From NCBI GenBank assembly GCA_029858845.1, contig JAOUEG010000024.1:1-13603 (forward strand): a stretch of DNA of 13,603 nt, written 5' to 3'. The first letter of the stretch is position 1, and each line of letters begins with the position of its first letter. This DNA is from Chloroflexota bacterium. GTDB taxonomy: Bacteria; Chloroflexota; Limnocylindria; Limnocylindrales; CSP1-4. Below the pieces are notes generated by a model that was given only the letters and a program-made list of their open reading frames with translations, was not told where the DNA came from and made no database searches. The translations under genes were made by a program, and so were the position numbers. Positions 7,156-13,603 of this stretch are shown here, piece after piece.

Positions 7156-8544
7156 CTAGAGCACGCGCCCCGGATTGAGCAATCCCTGGGGGTCCAGCGC
7201 GGTCTTGATGGCGCGCATGACCCGCACCGCATCGCCGCCGCGCTGCGGCTCCAGCCATTCGGTCCGGGCCGAGCCGATGCCGTGTTCGCCGGTCACCGTG
7301 CCCCCCAGGTCCAATGCCGCCCGGTAGAGATCCTGCTGAACGGCCCTGGTGATCTCCGCGGCTCGCGGATCGCCACGCTCCAGGATGAGGTCGGGATGGA
7401 GGTTGCCGTCCCCCGCGTGACCGAAGGTCCCGATCCGGACCTCGTGTTTCGCGGCGATCTCCTGCACCGCTCGGAGCATGTCCGGGACCCGAGACCGCGG
7501 CACGCCGACATCCTCCATCTTCACCTCGCCGATGCGCTCCAGGGCCCAGTGCGCGGCGCGGCGCGCCTCGCGAAGCAGGTCGGCCTCGGCCGGGCTCTGT
7601 GAGCGGACGGTGAATGTCGCGCCGCTGGCCGTGCAGGCGTCCTCGGCGCGTGTCAGCTCGTCGTCCGCCGCCGACCCGGGGAGATCCGATTCGACCATGA
7701 GCATCGCGGCCGCCTCGCGATCCAGGCCGAGCCCGTGCATGTCATCGACCGCGCGGATGACGAGCTGGTCCATCAGCTCGAGCGTCACCGGACTGACACC
7801 GGCCGTGGCGATCGCCGCAACCGCCTTGCCGGCGGCTTCCAGGCTGGGGAAGAAGGCCAGCAGTGTCGACCGCGGAGGTGGCGCGGGACGCAGGCGAAGG
7901 GTTGCCTCCGTGATCAGCGCCAGGGTCCCCTGCGACCCGACGATCAGGTGGGTCAGTGAGTAGCCGGCAACGTCCTTGATGTTCTTGCCTCCGGTCCGCA
8001 GGACCGTCCCGTCAGCCATCACGACCTCCAGCCCGAGGACTGATTCGCGGGTCTGGCCGTACTTGACGCAGCACAGTCCGCCCGCGTTCGTCCCGAGGTT
8101 GCCGCCGATGGAACAGGTCTCGAAACTCGCGGGATCGGGCGCATAGAACAGGCCGTGTCCCGCGACGGCGGCCTTCAGGGTCGCATTGATGACGCCGGGC
8201 TGGGTGACGACACACAGGTTGTCGCGGTCGATCTCGAGGATCCGGTCCATCGCGGTGAACGCCATGGTGAGCGCGCCTTCGATCCCCGTGGCTCCACCGC
8301 TGAGCCCGGAGCCGGCGCCGCGCGGCACGATCGGGATGTCGTACTCGGCGCAGATCCGGACGAGCGCAGCCACCTGGGCCGTATCCGATGGCAGGGCGAC
8401 CGCCCCGGGCAGACCCGAGGCCAGGTACGTGGTCTCGTCGCGCTGGTACGAGGCCCGATCGACCGGATCGGTGAGGAGCCGAACCTGGGGGATGCGGGCG
8501 CGGACCGCCGTGATGAATGCCTCGGTGACGATGCCGTTGGCCAT
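7156..8544 (-). CDS. FAD-linked 2-hydroxyacid oxidase, GlcD/D-lactate dehydrogenase family
   Basis: A 462-residue flavoprotein of the VAO/PCMH fold, oxidising a 2-hydroxy acid such as glycolate or D-lactate to the keto acid. The FAD domain has VPRGAGSGLSGGATG (73-87), CSIGGNLGTNAGGLCCVKYG (144-163) and KDVAGYSLTHLIVGSQGTL (190-208). The C-terminal FAD-oxidase domain has FGHAGDGNLHPDL (374-386), whose His and Asn belong to the metal/substrate site, and TGEHGIG (418-424). No signal peptide; cytoplasmic or peripheral. Length is slightly short of E. coli GlcD but domain-complete. No GlcE- or GlcF-like partner lies in the window, so it may act alone. It is transcribed towards the SorC operon, from which a 150-nt spacer with its own promoter separates it. 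ATG 8544 has no Shine-Dalgarno site. Exact substrate unknown. Confidence 0.92.
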   Translation of the reverse strand: MANGIVTEAFITAVRARIPQVRLLTDPVDRASYQRDETTYLASGLPGAVALPSDTAQVAALVRICAEYDIPIVPRGAGSGLSGGATGIEGALTMAFTAMDRILEIDRDNLCVVTQPGVINATLKAAVAGHGLFYAPDPASFETCSIGGNLGTNAGGLCCVKYGQTRESVLGLEVVMADGTVLRTGGKNIKDVAGYSLTHLIVGSQGTLALITEATLRLRPAPPPRSTLLAFFPSLEAAGKAVAAIATAGVSPVTLELMDQLVIRAVDDMHGLGLDREAAAMLMVESDLPGSAADDELTRAEDACTASGATFTVRSQSPAEADLLREARRAAHWALERIGEVKMEDVGVPRSRVPDMLRAVQEIAAKHEVRIGTFGHAGDGNLHPDLILERGDPRAAEITRAVQQDLYRAALDLGGTVTGEHGIGSARTEWLEPQRGGDAVRVMRAIKTALDPQGLLNPGRVL

Positions 8545-8551
8545 GCCCCGA

Positions 8552-8557
8552 AGTCTA
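8552..8557 (-). promoter_or_regulatory. Possible -10 element (TAGACT) for a leaderless glcD-like transcript
   Basis: TAGACT on the minus strand fits TANNNT and ends 7 nt before the ATG at 8544, so transcription would start at or next to the start codon. There is no ribosome site and no -35 match at 17 bp. Weak, but the spacing agrees with the missing Shine-Dalgarno sequence. Confidence 0.3.
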
Positions 8558-8635
8558 CGTGGCGAAGACGACCGGACGGGCTGATCGCTCGGGTGGGACG
8601 GGAACGTCGCAGACGGCCGCCGACCGTTCTGGGAG

Positions 8636-8641
8636 TACGAT
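8636..8641 (+). promoter_or_regulatory. Possible -10 element (TACGAT) for the peptidase gene
   Basis: TACGAT fits TANNNT and ends 9 nt before the peptidase ATG at 8651, giving a leader of only a few bases. No consensus -35 stands at 16-18 bp. GGAAC at 8601 and CGTT at 8625 recall an extracytoplasmic-sigma promoter, but the 19-bp gap is too wide. Confidence 0.3.
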
Positions 8642-8650
8642 GGCGATCGG

Positions 8651-10045
8651 ATGCCCGGACCGCGGCGGAACCCCGCCCTCTTGCTGGCCGCCCTTGCAGC
8701 GCTCCTCGTGGTGGCGTCGGCCGCGCCGGCGGCGGTCGCCGGGCGCGCCATGGGGCCCGGGGCGACCACCTTCGCGCCGGCTCCTGGGCCGGCGACATCG
8801 GCGATCGAGCCCGGTTCGGTCGGCAGGTCCAGCCTGGATGTGCGGGCGACGTACGCCACGACGCTCCGCCTGTCGTACGGCACGCGTCGGTTCGCCGTCC
8901 ACTCGGCGGCGACGATCACGAACATGTCCGACGGCCCGATCGACCGCGTCGAGCTGAACACGGCGGCAGCCCGGCTTGGCTCCCTGAAGCTGACGTCATC
9001 GCTGGTGGATGGCAGGGCTGTCGCGGCCAGGATCTCCGACCAGACGATCATCGTGCCCCTCGGCGGGATCCTTCCGAGCGGCGCGACCACGGTCGTCAGG
9101 GTGAAGTACACGGCCACCCTGCGGACCTCGCTGTCCGGCTCGTCGTGGCTCTTCACCAAGGCACACGGCATCGTCAACGCCTACCGTTGGCTCCCGTGGG
9201 TGAGCCGCCGCACGCCGTTCGACCGCCCGAACCACGGCGACCCCTTCGTGACCACGACCAGCCCGTTCGTCCGGCTGACGGTCATCACCGACCGCAAGCT
9301 CGTCATCGCAACGAGCGGCGATCGCGTGTTCCGGAGTGCGGATGGACGGACCCAGCGGTTCGAGGCCCGGGACGTCCGCGACATGACGGTCAGTGCCGCG
9401 CCGGATTTCCGGACGCGCGCGACCAAGGTCGGCGACACCACGATCCGCTACTACTACCGCTCGTCGGCCAACGCGGCAGCGACCCTGGACGCGGCATCTC
9501 GGGCGTTCCGCTCGATCCAGGCGCGACTGGGCGACTACCCCTACCCCACCTTCAACGTCGTCCAGTCGGCCGGCGGCTACGGGATGGAGTCCCCGCGGAT
9601 GATCTGGATCCCGTACGGGGTCTCCTCCACCAACCTCCGCTACCTCGTGGCCCATGAGACCGCCCACCAATGGTTCTACGGGATGGTCGGCAACGACCAG
9701 GCGCGGCAACCCTTCGCCGATGAAGCCGCTGCCGACTTCGTGGCGCGCTACGTCACCGGGACGAAGCGGTCCAGCCGCTGCCCGACCGGTCGCCTCGACC
9801 GGACGATCTACGAGTACACCGCGCGCTGCTACTACGAGAAGGTCTACATCCAGGGCGGCAACCTGATCGACGCGGCGCGCCGGGCGATGGGCTCGACCGC
9901 GTTCTGGGCCGCCCTGCGCCGCTACGTCGAGGTCCAGCGCGGCGGCCTGGTGAGGAACGTGACGCTCCTTCAGGCGCTCGATGACGCGACGCCGCTCGAC
10001 CTTGGACGCCGGCTGTTCGCCGCGCGATTCCCGCGCGACTACTGA
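8651..10045 (+). CDS. Secreted M1-like zinc metallopeptidase
   Basis: A 464-residue protein with a typical signal peptide (PRRNPALLLAALAALLVVA, probable cleavage after A-V-A-30), so it is exported. Residues 60-250 form a beta-rich N-terminal domain like the M1 aminopeptidase saddle. The zinc site is H335-E336-T-A-H339 with E358 exactly 18 residues later in FADEAAADF, the gluzincin HExxH-x18-E pattern. GGYGMESP (308-315) stands where M1 enzymes have the GAMEN exopeptidase loop. Y399 in the stretch VYIQGGNL is a candidate for the catalytic tyrosine. At 464 residues it lacks the long helical C-terminal domain of classical aminopeptidase N, so it may be a minimal M1 protein with altered specificity. 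It is divergent from the glcD-like gene. ATG 8651 is favoured because it starts the signal peptide. Confidence 0.88.
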   Translation: MPGPRRNPALLLAALAALLVVASAAPAAVAGRAMGPGATTFAPAPGPATSAIEPGSVGRSSLDVRATYATTLRLSYGTRRFAVHSAATITNMSDGPIDRVELNTAAARLGSLKLTSSLVDGRAVAARISDQTIIVPLGGILPSGATTVVRVKYTATLRTSLSGSSWLFTKAHGIVNAYRWLPWVSRRTPFDRPNHGDPFVTTTSPFVRLTVITDRKLVIATSGDRVFRSADGRTQRFEARDVRDMTVSAAPDFRTRATKVGDTTIRYYYRSSANAAATLDAASRAFRSIQARLGDYPYPTFNVVQSAGGYGMESPRMIWIPYGVSSTNLRYLVAHETAHQWFYGMVGNDQARQPFADEAAADFVARYVTGTKRSSRCPTGRLDRTIYEYTARCYYEKVYIQGGNLIDAARRAMGSTAFWAALRRYVEVQRGGLVRNVTLLQALDDATPLDLGRRLFAARFPRDY

Positions 10046-10135
10046 CGGCGATCGCTCGCCCGCGGTGACACCCACGCGCGGTGGCACGCCGTAGGACCAT
10101 GCGGTACAGTGCCGCTCGATCGCCGACCGGATCGC

Positions 10136-10165
10136 GACACGCCTGACAAGGGTGTGTCACGCCTG
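10136..10165 (+). repeat. Inverted repeat overlapping a 20-bp-phased direct repeat upstream of the sulfatase
   Basis: GACACGCC (10136-10143) and GGTGTGTC (10151-10158) form an 8-bp inverted repeat with one G-T step around a 7-nt centre. CACGCCTG occurs twice (10138-10145 and 10158-10165), exactly 20 bp apart, about two helical turns. It sits 46 bp before the sulfatase start and could be an operator, or a hairpin in the leader. A second near-repeat, GCGGTGaCAC/GCGGTGgCAC, lies at 10062-10071 and 10078-10087. I found no convincing promoter hexamers in 10046-10211. Confidence 0.4.
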
Positions 10166-10200
10166 CGACGGTCCACGAACGACCCACCGACCGACATCCG

Positions 10201-10208
10201 GGGGAGGA
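10201..10208 (+). promoter_or_regulatory. Strong Shine-Dalgarno (GGGGAGGA) of the sulfatase gene
   Basis: GGGGAGGA with its GGAGG core 4 nt before ATG 10212. It fixes this start over the in-frame upstream ATG positions, which lie before the repeat and lack a ribosome site. It is one of the few good sites in the window, suggesting high translation of the sulfatase. Confidence 0.7.
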
Positions 10209-10211
10209 ACG

Positions 10212-11702
10212 ATGCCGAACGGCAAGCCGAACATCCTTGTCCTTTGGGGCGACGACATCGGGATCAGCAACCTGAGTTGCTACAGCGACGCCCTGATGGG
10301 GTACCGAACCCCCAACATCGACCGCATCGCGGACGAGGGTGCCCGGTTCACGGACTACTACGGTGAGCAGAGTTGCACGGCCGGCCGAGCCGCCTTCATC
10401 ACCGGCCAGAACCCGTATCGGACGGGCCTGACGAAGGTCGGGATGCCCGGAGCGGATCTCGGCCTCCGTCCCGAGGATCCGACGATCGCGACGGCCCTCA
10501 AGGCCCAGGGCTACACCACGGGTCAGTTCGGCAAGAACCACCTCGGCGACCGCGACGAGTTCCTGCCGACCGCCCATGGTTTCGACGAGTTCTTCGGCAA
10601 CCTCTACCACCTCAATGCCGAAGAGGAGCCGGAGCACGCCGACTATCCCGATCCGGCCGACTTCCCGCGCTTCCGCGATCGGTTCGGACCGCGCGGCGTG
10701 ATCCACAGCTGGGCGGACGGCCGAATCGAGGACACCGGGCCGCTCACCCGGAAGCGGATGGAGACGATCGACGACGAGATCGTCGAACCGGCGCAACGGT
10801 TCATCCGCGACGCCGTCGATGACGAAACGCCGTTCTTCGTCTGGTTCAACACGACCGGCATGCACTTTCGGACCCACATCGCGGAGGAGATCCGCGGCCA
10901 GGCCGGTCGCTGGCAGTCCGCCTACCACGATGCGATGGTCGAGCACGACAAGCGCATCGGGCGAATGCTCGATCTCGTCGATGAGCTCGGGATCGCGGAC
11001 GACACGCTCGTCGTGTACTCGACGGACAACGGCCCGCACATGAACACCTGGCCGGACGCCGGGATGACCCCGTTCCGCAACGAGAAGAATTCCAACTGGG
11101 AGGGCGCCTACCGGGTCCCGGCACTTGCCCGCTGGCCTGGTCGGATCGCACCGGGCACGGTGTTCAACGACATCGTCAGTCACAACGACTGGTTCCCCAC
11201 CTTCCTCGCGGCCGCCGGCGAGCCCGACATCGCCGCCAAGCTCAGGGCCGGCCACGACCTGGATGGCACCACCTATAAGGTCCACCTCGACGGGTTCGAT
11301 CAGCTGCCGTATCTGACCGGCGAGACGGAGCAGAGCCCGCGGACGTACTTCTTCTACGTCAGCGACGACGGTGACCTGACCGCTCTGCGGTTCCACAATT
11401 GGAAGGTGGTCTTCCTCGAGCAGCGGGCGACCGGCACCCTCGAGGTCTGGGCCGAACCGTTCACCGAGCTCCGGGTCCCCAAGATCTTCAACCTGCGGAC
11501 GGATCCGTACGAGCGCGCCGACATCACCTCCAACACCTACTACGACTGGCTGCTCGACCATGCGTTCCTGGTCGTCCCGGCCCAGGCGTTCGTCGCCCAG
11601 ATGGCCGCCACCCTGCAGGAGTTCCCTCCCCGGCAGGAGGCCTCGAGCTTCACCGTCGGTGCCATGCTCGAGAAGCTCAAGGCCGGTCTCGCGAGCGCGT
11701 GA
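10212..11702 (+). CDS. Type I (formylglycine) sulfatase, CTAGR motif, cytosolic
   Basis: A 496-residue sulfatase of the alkaline-phosphatase superfamily, hydrolysing a sulfate ester with a calcium-bound formylglycine. D14 and D15 in LWGDDIG begin the metal site. C55 in QSCTAGRAAFITGQ is the residue to be converted, within C-x-A-x-R rather than the common C-x-P-x-R. K108 and H110 (GKNHLGD), H219 (TGMHFRTH), D272-N273 (STDNGPH) and K292 (NEKNSNWEGAYRVP) complete the active site. All catalytic positions are present, so it should be active. There is no signal peptide or membrane anchor, unlike many secreted arylsulfatases, so the substrate is probably imported or internal. The FGE gene follows 42 nt later, an obvious maturation partner. 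The specific substrate is unknown. Confidence 0.94.
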   Translation: MPNGKPNILVLWGDDIGISNLSCYSDALMGYRTPNIDRIADEGARFTDYYGEQSCTAGRAAFITGQNPYRTGLTKVGMPGADLGLRPEDPTIATALKAQGYTTGQFGKNHLGDRDEFLPTAHGFDEFFGNLYHLNAEEEPEHADYPDPADFPRFRDRFGPRGVIHSWADGRIEDTGPLTRKRMETIDDEIVEPAQRFIRDAVDDETPFFVWFNTTGMHFRTHIAEEIRGQAGRWQSAYHDAMVEHDKRIGRMLDLVDELGIADDTLVVYSTDNGPHMNTWPDAGMTPFRNEKNSNWEGAYRVPALARWPGRIAPGTVFNDIVSHNDWFPTFLAAAGEPDIAAKLRAGHDLDGTTYKVHLDGFDQLPYLTGETEQSPRTYFFYVSDDGDLTALRFHNWKVVFLEQRATGTLEVWAEPFTELRVPKIFNLRTDPYERADITSNTYYDWLLDHAFLVVPAQAFVAQMAATLQEFPPRQEASSFTVGAMLEKLKAGLASA

Positions 11703-11744
11703 GCTCGAGCCGCGCGGTCCGTGGGTGACTGACCGTTGACATCG

Positions 11745-12725
11745 ATGGGACGACATGGAGCGGGCGGCGCGACGCTGGCGCCGCTCGCAGCGATCCCCGC
11801 CGGTCGGTTCCTGATGGGCTCGGATCTCCATCAACCGGAAGAGGCTCCGGCCCACCCGGTCTACGTCGACGCGTTCTCGATCGAGATCCACCCGGTCACG
11901 AACGAGCAGTTCTCCGCCTTCGTCGAGGCGACCGGCTACCGGACCGTCGCAGAGCGTCCGCTCGACCCGGCCGATTTTCCCGGGGCACCCCCGCAGAACC
12001 TGGTGGCCGGGTCGCTGGTCTTCACGCCGACCCCTGGTCCGGTGGACCTGCGCCACATCAGCCAGTGGTGGACGTGGACGCCCGGGGCGTCGTGGCGACA
12101 TCCGGAAGGCCCGGGCAGCGACACGAGCGCACGTGGTCGTCATCCCGTCGTGCATGTGGCGTTCGAGGATGCCTCCGCCTATGCAGCCTGGGCCGGCCGC
12201 GAGATCCCGACCGAGGCCGAGTGGGAGCGCGCCGCGCGCGGCGGCGTGGATGGCCGTGCGTTCTGGTGGGGCGACGAGCCTCGGCCCGGAGGCCGCCGGC
12301 TGGCGAAGTACTGGGAGGGACGCTTCCCCTGGAAGAACGACGCGTCCGACGGGTACGACCGGACCGCTCCGGTGGGCACGTACCCGCCCAATGACTTCGG
12401 CCTGCTCGACATGACCGGCAACGTCTGGGAGTGGACCACGGACTGGTACGTCGGGAGCCATGCGCCGGGCGAGGAGAAGGCGTGCTGCGTTCCCGACAAT
12501 CCGCGCGGCCCCGAGATGGAGGACAGCTACGACCCGGCCCAGCCACAGTTCCGCATCCCTCGACGGGTGATCAAGGGCGGATCGTTCCTGTGCGCCGACG
12601 AGTACTGCCAGCGATATCGCCCGGCCGCACGGCGCCCTCAGATGGTGGACACGGGCATGAGCCATATCGGCTTCCGCTGCATCGTCCGCGGCGACGACCG
12701 TGCTTCGGTGACCGGTCGGGTCTAG
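11745..12725 (+). CDS. Formylglycine-generating enzyme (SUMF1/FGE family)
   Basis: A 326-residue copper-dependent oxidase that turns the sulfatase motif cysteine into formylglycine. It starts with the FGE fold PAGRFLMGSD (18-27) and HPVTNEQFSAFVEATGY (49-65), then ISQWWTWTPGASWRHPEG (105-122), IPTEAEWERAARGG (154-167), and the conserved LLDMTGNVWEWTTDWY (220-235). The decisive feature is C283 and C288 in KGGSFLCADEYCQRYRPAAR, matching the C-x4-C copper/active-site pair of true FGEs and absent from most other members of the domain family. No signal peptide, so it meets the sulfatase in the cytosol. It is in an operon with that gene. ATG 11745 has no good ribosome site; TTG 11736 in the same frame has GGGTG 8 nt upstream and is a real alternative that adds three residues. 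Confidence 0.94.
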   Translation: MGRHGAGGATLAPLAAIPAGRFLMGSDLHQPEEAPAHPVYVDAFSIEIHPVTNEQFSAFVEATGYRTVAERPLDPADFPGAPPQNLVAGSLVFTPTPGPVDLRHISQWWTWTPGASWRHPEGPGSDTSARGRHPVVHVAFEDASAYAAWAGREIPTEAEWERAARGGVDGRAFWWGDEPRPGGRRLAKYWEGRFPWKNDASDGYDRTAPVGTYPPNDFGLLDMTGNVWEWTTDWYVGSHAPGEEKACCVPDNPRGPEMEDSYDPAQPQFRIPRRVIKGGSFLCADEYCQRYRPAARRPQMVDTGMSHIGFRCIVRGDDRASVTGRV

Positions 12726-12741
12726 ATCCTGCCCCAGGGCA

Positions 12742-13590
12742 TCAGTCGATCCTCATCCGGCGGTCGGCGGCGATCGCCTGCGGCATCTGGCGGAACGCCG
12801 CCGGAAGCAGCGGACGCCAGGCTCGCCAGGTGGCGATGAGCCAGCGCGACACCGCCGTCTCGAGCGGCCCCCAGCGGAACCCGTACTCACGGCGGACGGC
12901 ATCCGGCAGCAGCCCCAGGGCCGGCCAGAGCGTCCAGTCGTACAGCCGCGACGGGACGGGCACGGCGCCCAGGACCCCCGGCAGGGGTGGATGGAGGATG
13001 GCGTCGGCCAGGTCCCGGGCCGTCGGCGTGACGTGGACCGGGCCGCCGGGGCCGATGGCATCGGCAAGGTAGCGCTCGAACGACGCGAGATCGCGTGGCA
13101 ACAACCCGGCCGGGATCCCGAAGGCGCGTCCCACGGGGATCGTCTCCTCGTAGAAACGGGCGGCCCGACCCCGCGGCAGCGGCTCCAGCCATGCGTCGTA
13201 GGCCACCAGCGTCGAATCAACCAGCGTCGCGTGCACCCACAGGGACAGATCGGGGTCGCGAGCCGCATAGCCGGGCCCGACCACGGACCGGTGCAGGTCG
13301 TTCAAGCGGCGGATCTCCGAACGGGCCGCGGCCGACGTCCCGTAGATGATGCGCAGGTAGCTCCGCAACGTCCCGTCCAGGCGACGCCACGGGTCCGACC
13401 GGAAGTCCGAATGCTCGGCGACACCGGCGGCGACCGACGGATGCGCGATCTGGAGCAGCAGGGCCCGGGGGCCGGCACCCAACAGCAGCATGGCCTCGCG
13501 GTCCAATCGCCACGCCTCTGAATCGGGACCGAACAGACCGGGATCCGGCGCGGTGGCCCGGTCGCTCCCGGAGCCAACGCGCGCCGTCAT
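12742..13590 (-). CDS. DUF2236 / MpaB-like oxygenase family protein
   Basis: A 282-residue protein of the oxygenase MpaB/MpaB'/rubber-oxygenase (Lcp) catalytic domain family. The signature region is LLLGAGPRALLLQIAHPSVA (35-54), followed by AGVAEHSDF, TLRSYLRIIYG (74-84), LNDLHRSVVG (96-105) and LSLWVHATLVDS (116-127). H50, H60, H100 and H120 are candidates for metal or haem contacts, by analogy with the b-type haem of Lcp. There is no signal peptide in the visible part. It converges on the FGE gene with a 16-nt gap. The ATG at 13590 has GGTGG 8 nt upstream. A GTG at 13602 and starts beyond the window edge cannot be excluded, so the N-terminus is provisional. The reaction is unknown; most bacterial relatives are uncharacterised. 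Confidence 0.85.
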   Translation of the reverse strand: MTARVGSGSDRATAPDPGLFGPDSEAWRLDREAMLLLGAGPRALLLQIAHPSVAAGVAEHSDFRSDPWRRLDGTLRSYLRIIYGTSAAARSEIRRLNDLHRSVVGPGYAARDPDLSLWVHATLVDSTLVAYDAWLEPLPRGRAARFYEETIPVGRAFGIPAGLLPRDLASFERYLADAIGPGGPVHVTPTARDLADAILHPPLPGVLGAVPVPSRLYDWTLWPALGLLPDAVRREYGFRWGPLETAVSRWLIATWRAWRPLLPAAFRQMPQAIAADRRMRID

Positions 13591-13603
13591 CGGGACGCCC
13601 ACC

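Noticed and set aside
8601..8628. GGAAC ... CGTT as an ECF-sigma promoter of the peptidase gene.
   Set aside because: The 19-bp gap exceeds the usual 15-17 bp, and the downstream TACGAT explains the start position better.
10060..10081. CCGCG/CGCGG hairpin after the peptidase as a terminator.
   Set aside because: Only 5 bp with a 12-nt loop and no T tract.
9753..12665. A 970-codon open frame antisense to the sulfatase and FGE genes.
   Set aside because: It mirrors two well-supported enzymes. Its translation is rich in Arg, Gly, Pro and Val without any domain, as expected from the complement of high-GC codons.
12730..12741. TGCCC-ca-GGGCA between the converging FGE and DUF2236 genes as a bidirectional terminator.
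   Set aside because: Arms of 5 bp with a 2-nt centre and no T tract are too weak to call.

Overview
This is a GC-rich bacterial window in which almost every base is coding. The genes have long antisense shadow frames, start with a mix of ATG, GTG and TTG, and show few Shine-Dalgarno sites. No rRNA, tRNA, IS element, CRISPR array or phage module is visible. The protein families (a ThiY/RibY-like lipoprotein binding protein, a DUF2236 oxygenase, a 'GGGPSGRNGG' flavin oxidase, a cytosolic CTAGR sulfatase with its own FGE) would suit a high-GC Chloroflexota (Limnocylindria-like) or an actinobacterium. The sequence alone does not settle which.

Minus-strand block, about 20-8544. Read in the direction of transcription it holds: a GlcD-type FAD-linked 2-hydroxyacid oxidase (8544-7156); a spacer with a sigma70-like promoter and a palindromic operator (7079-7011); a SorC-family regulator (6970-6023); an FGGY carbohydrate kinase (6026-4575); an SsuB/TauB-type ABC ATPase (4557-3769, possibly from 4578); an SsuC/ThiX-type permease (3772-3023); an NMT1/THI5-family binding lipoprotein (2999-1905); a DAO-family FAD oxidoreductase (1899-364); and a separate 62-residue CxCGW protein (208-20). 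SorC to the DAO enzyme is a tightly packed operon, with ATGA overlaps at SorC/kinase and ATPase/permease and a possible GTGA overlap at kinase/ATPase. Its content suggests import of a small organic ligand, FAD-dependent oxidation and sugar or polyol phosphorylation, controlled by a regulator that normally senses phosphosugars. An NMT1-type importer with an FGGY kinase and a SorC regulator is an unusual mix, and the substrate cannot be named from sequence.

Plus-strand block, 8651-12725. A secreted M1-like zinc metallopeptidase (8651-10045) diverges from the glcD-like gene across 106 bp. A 166-bp spacer with an inverted and direct repeat follows. Then comes a two-gene sulfatase operon: a type I sulfatase with a C-T-A-G-R maturation motif (10212-11702) and a complete formylglycine-generating enzyme (11745-12725), which would convert the sulfatase cysteine to formylglycine. 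The sulfatase has no signal peptide, so the pair probably works in the cytoplasm.

The right end (13590-12742, minus) is a DUF2236/MpaB-type oxygenase that converges on the FGE gene. Its start lies close to the window edge.
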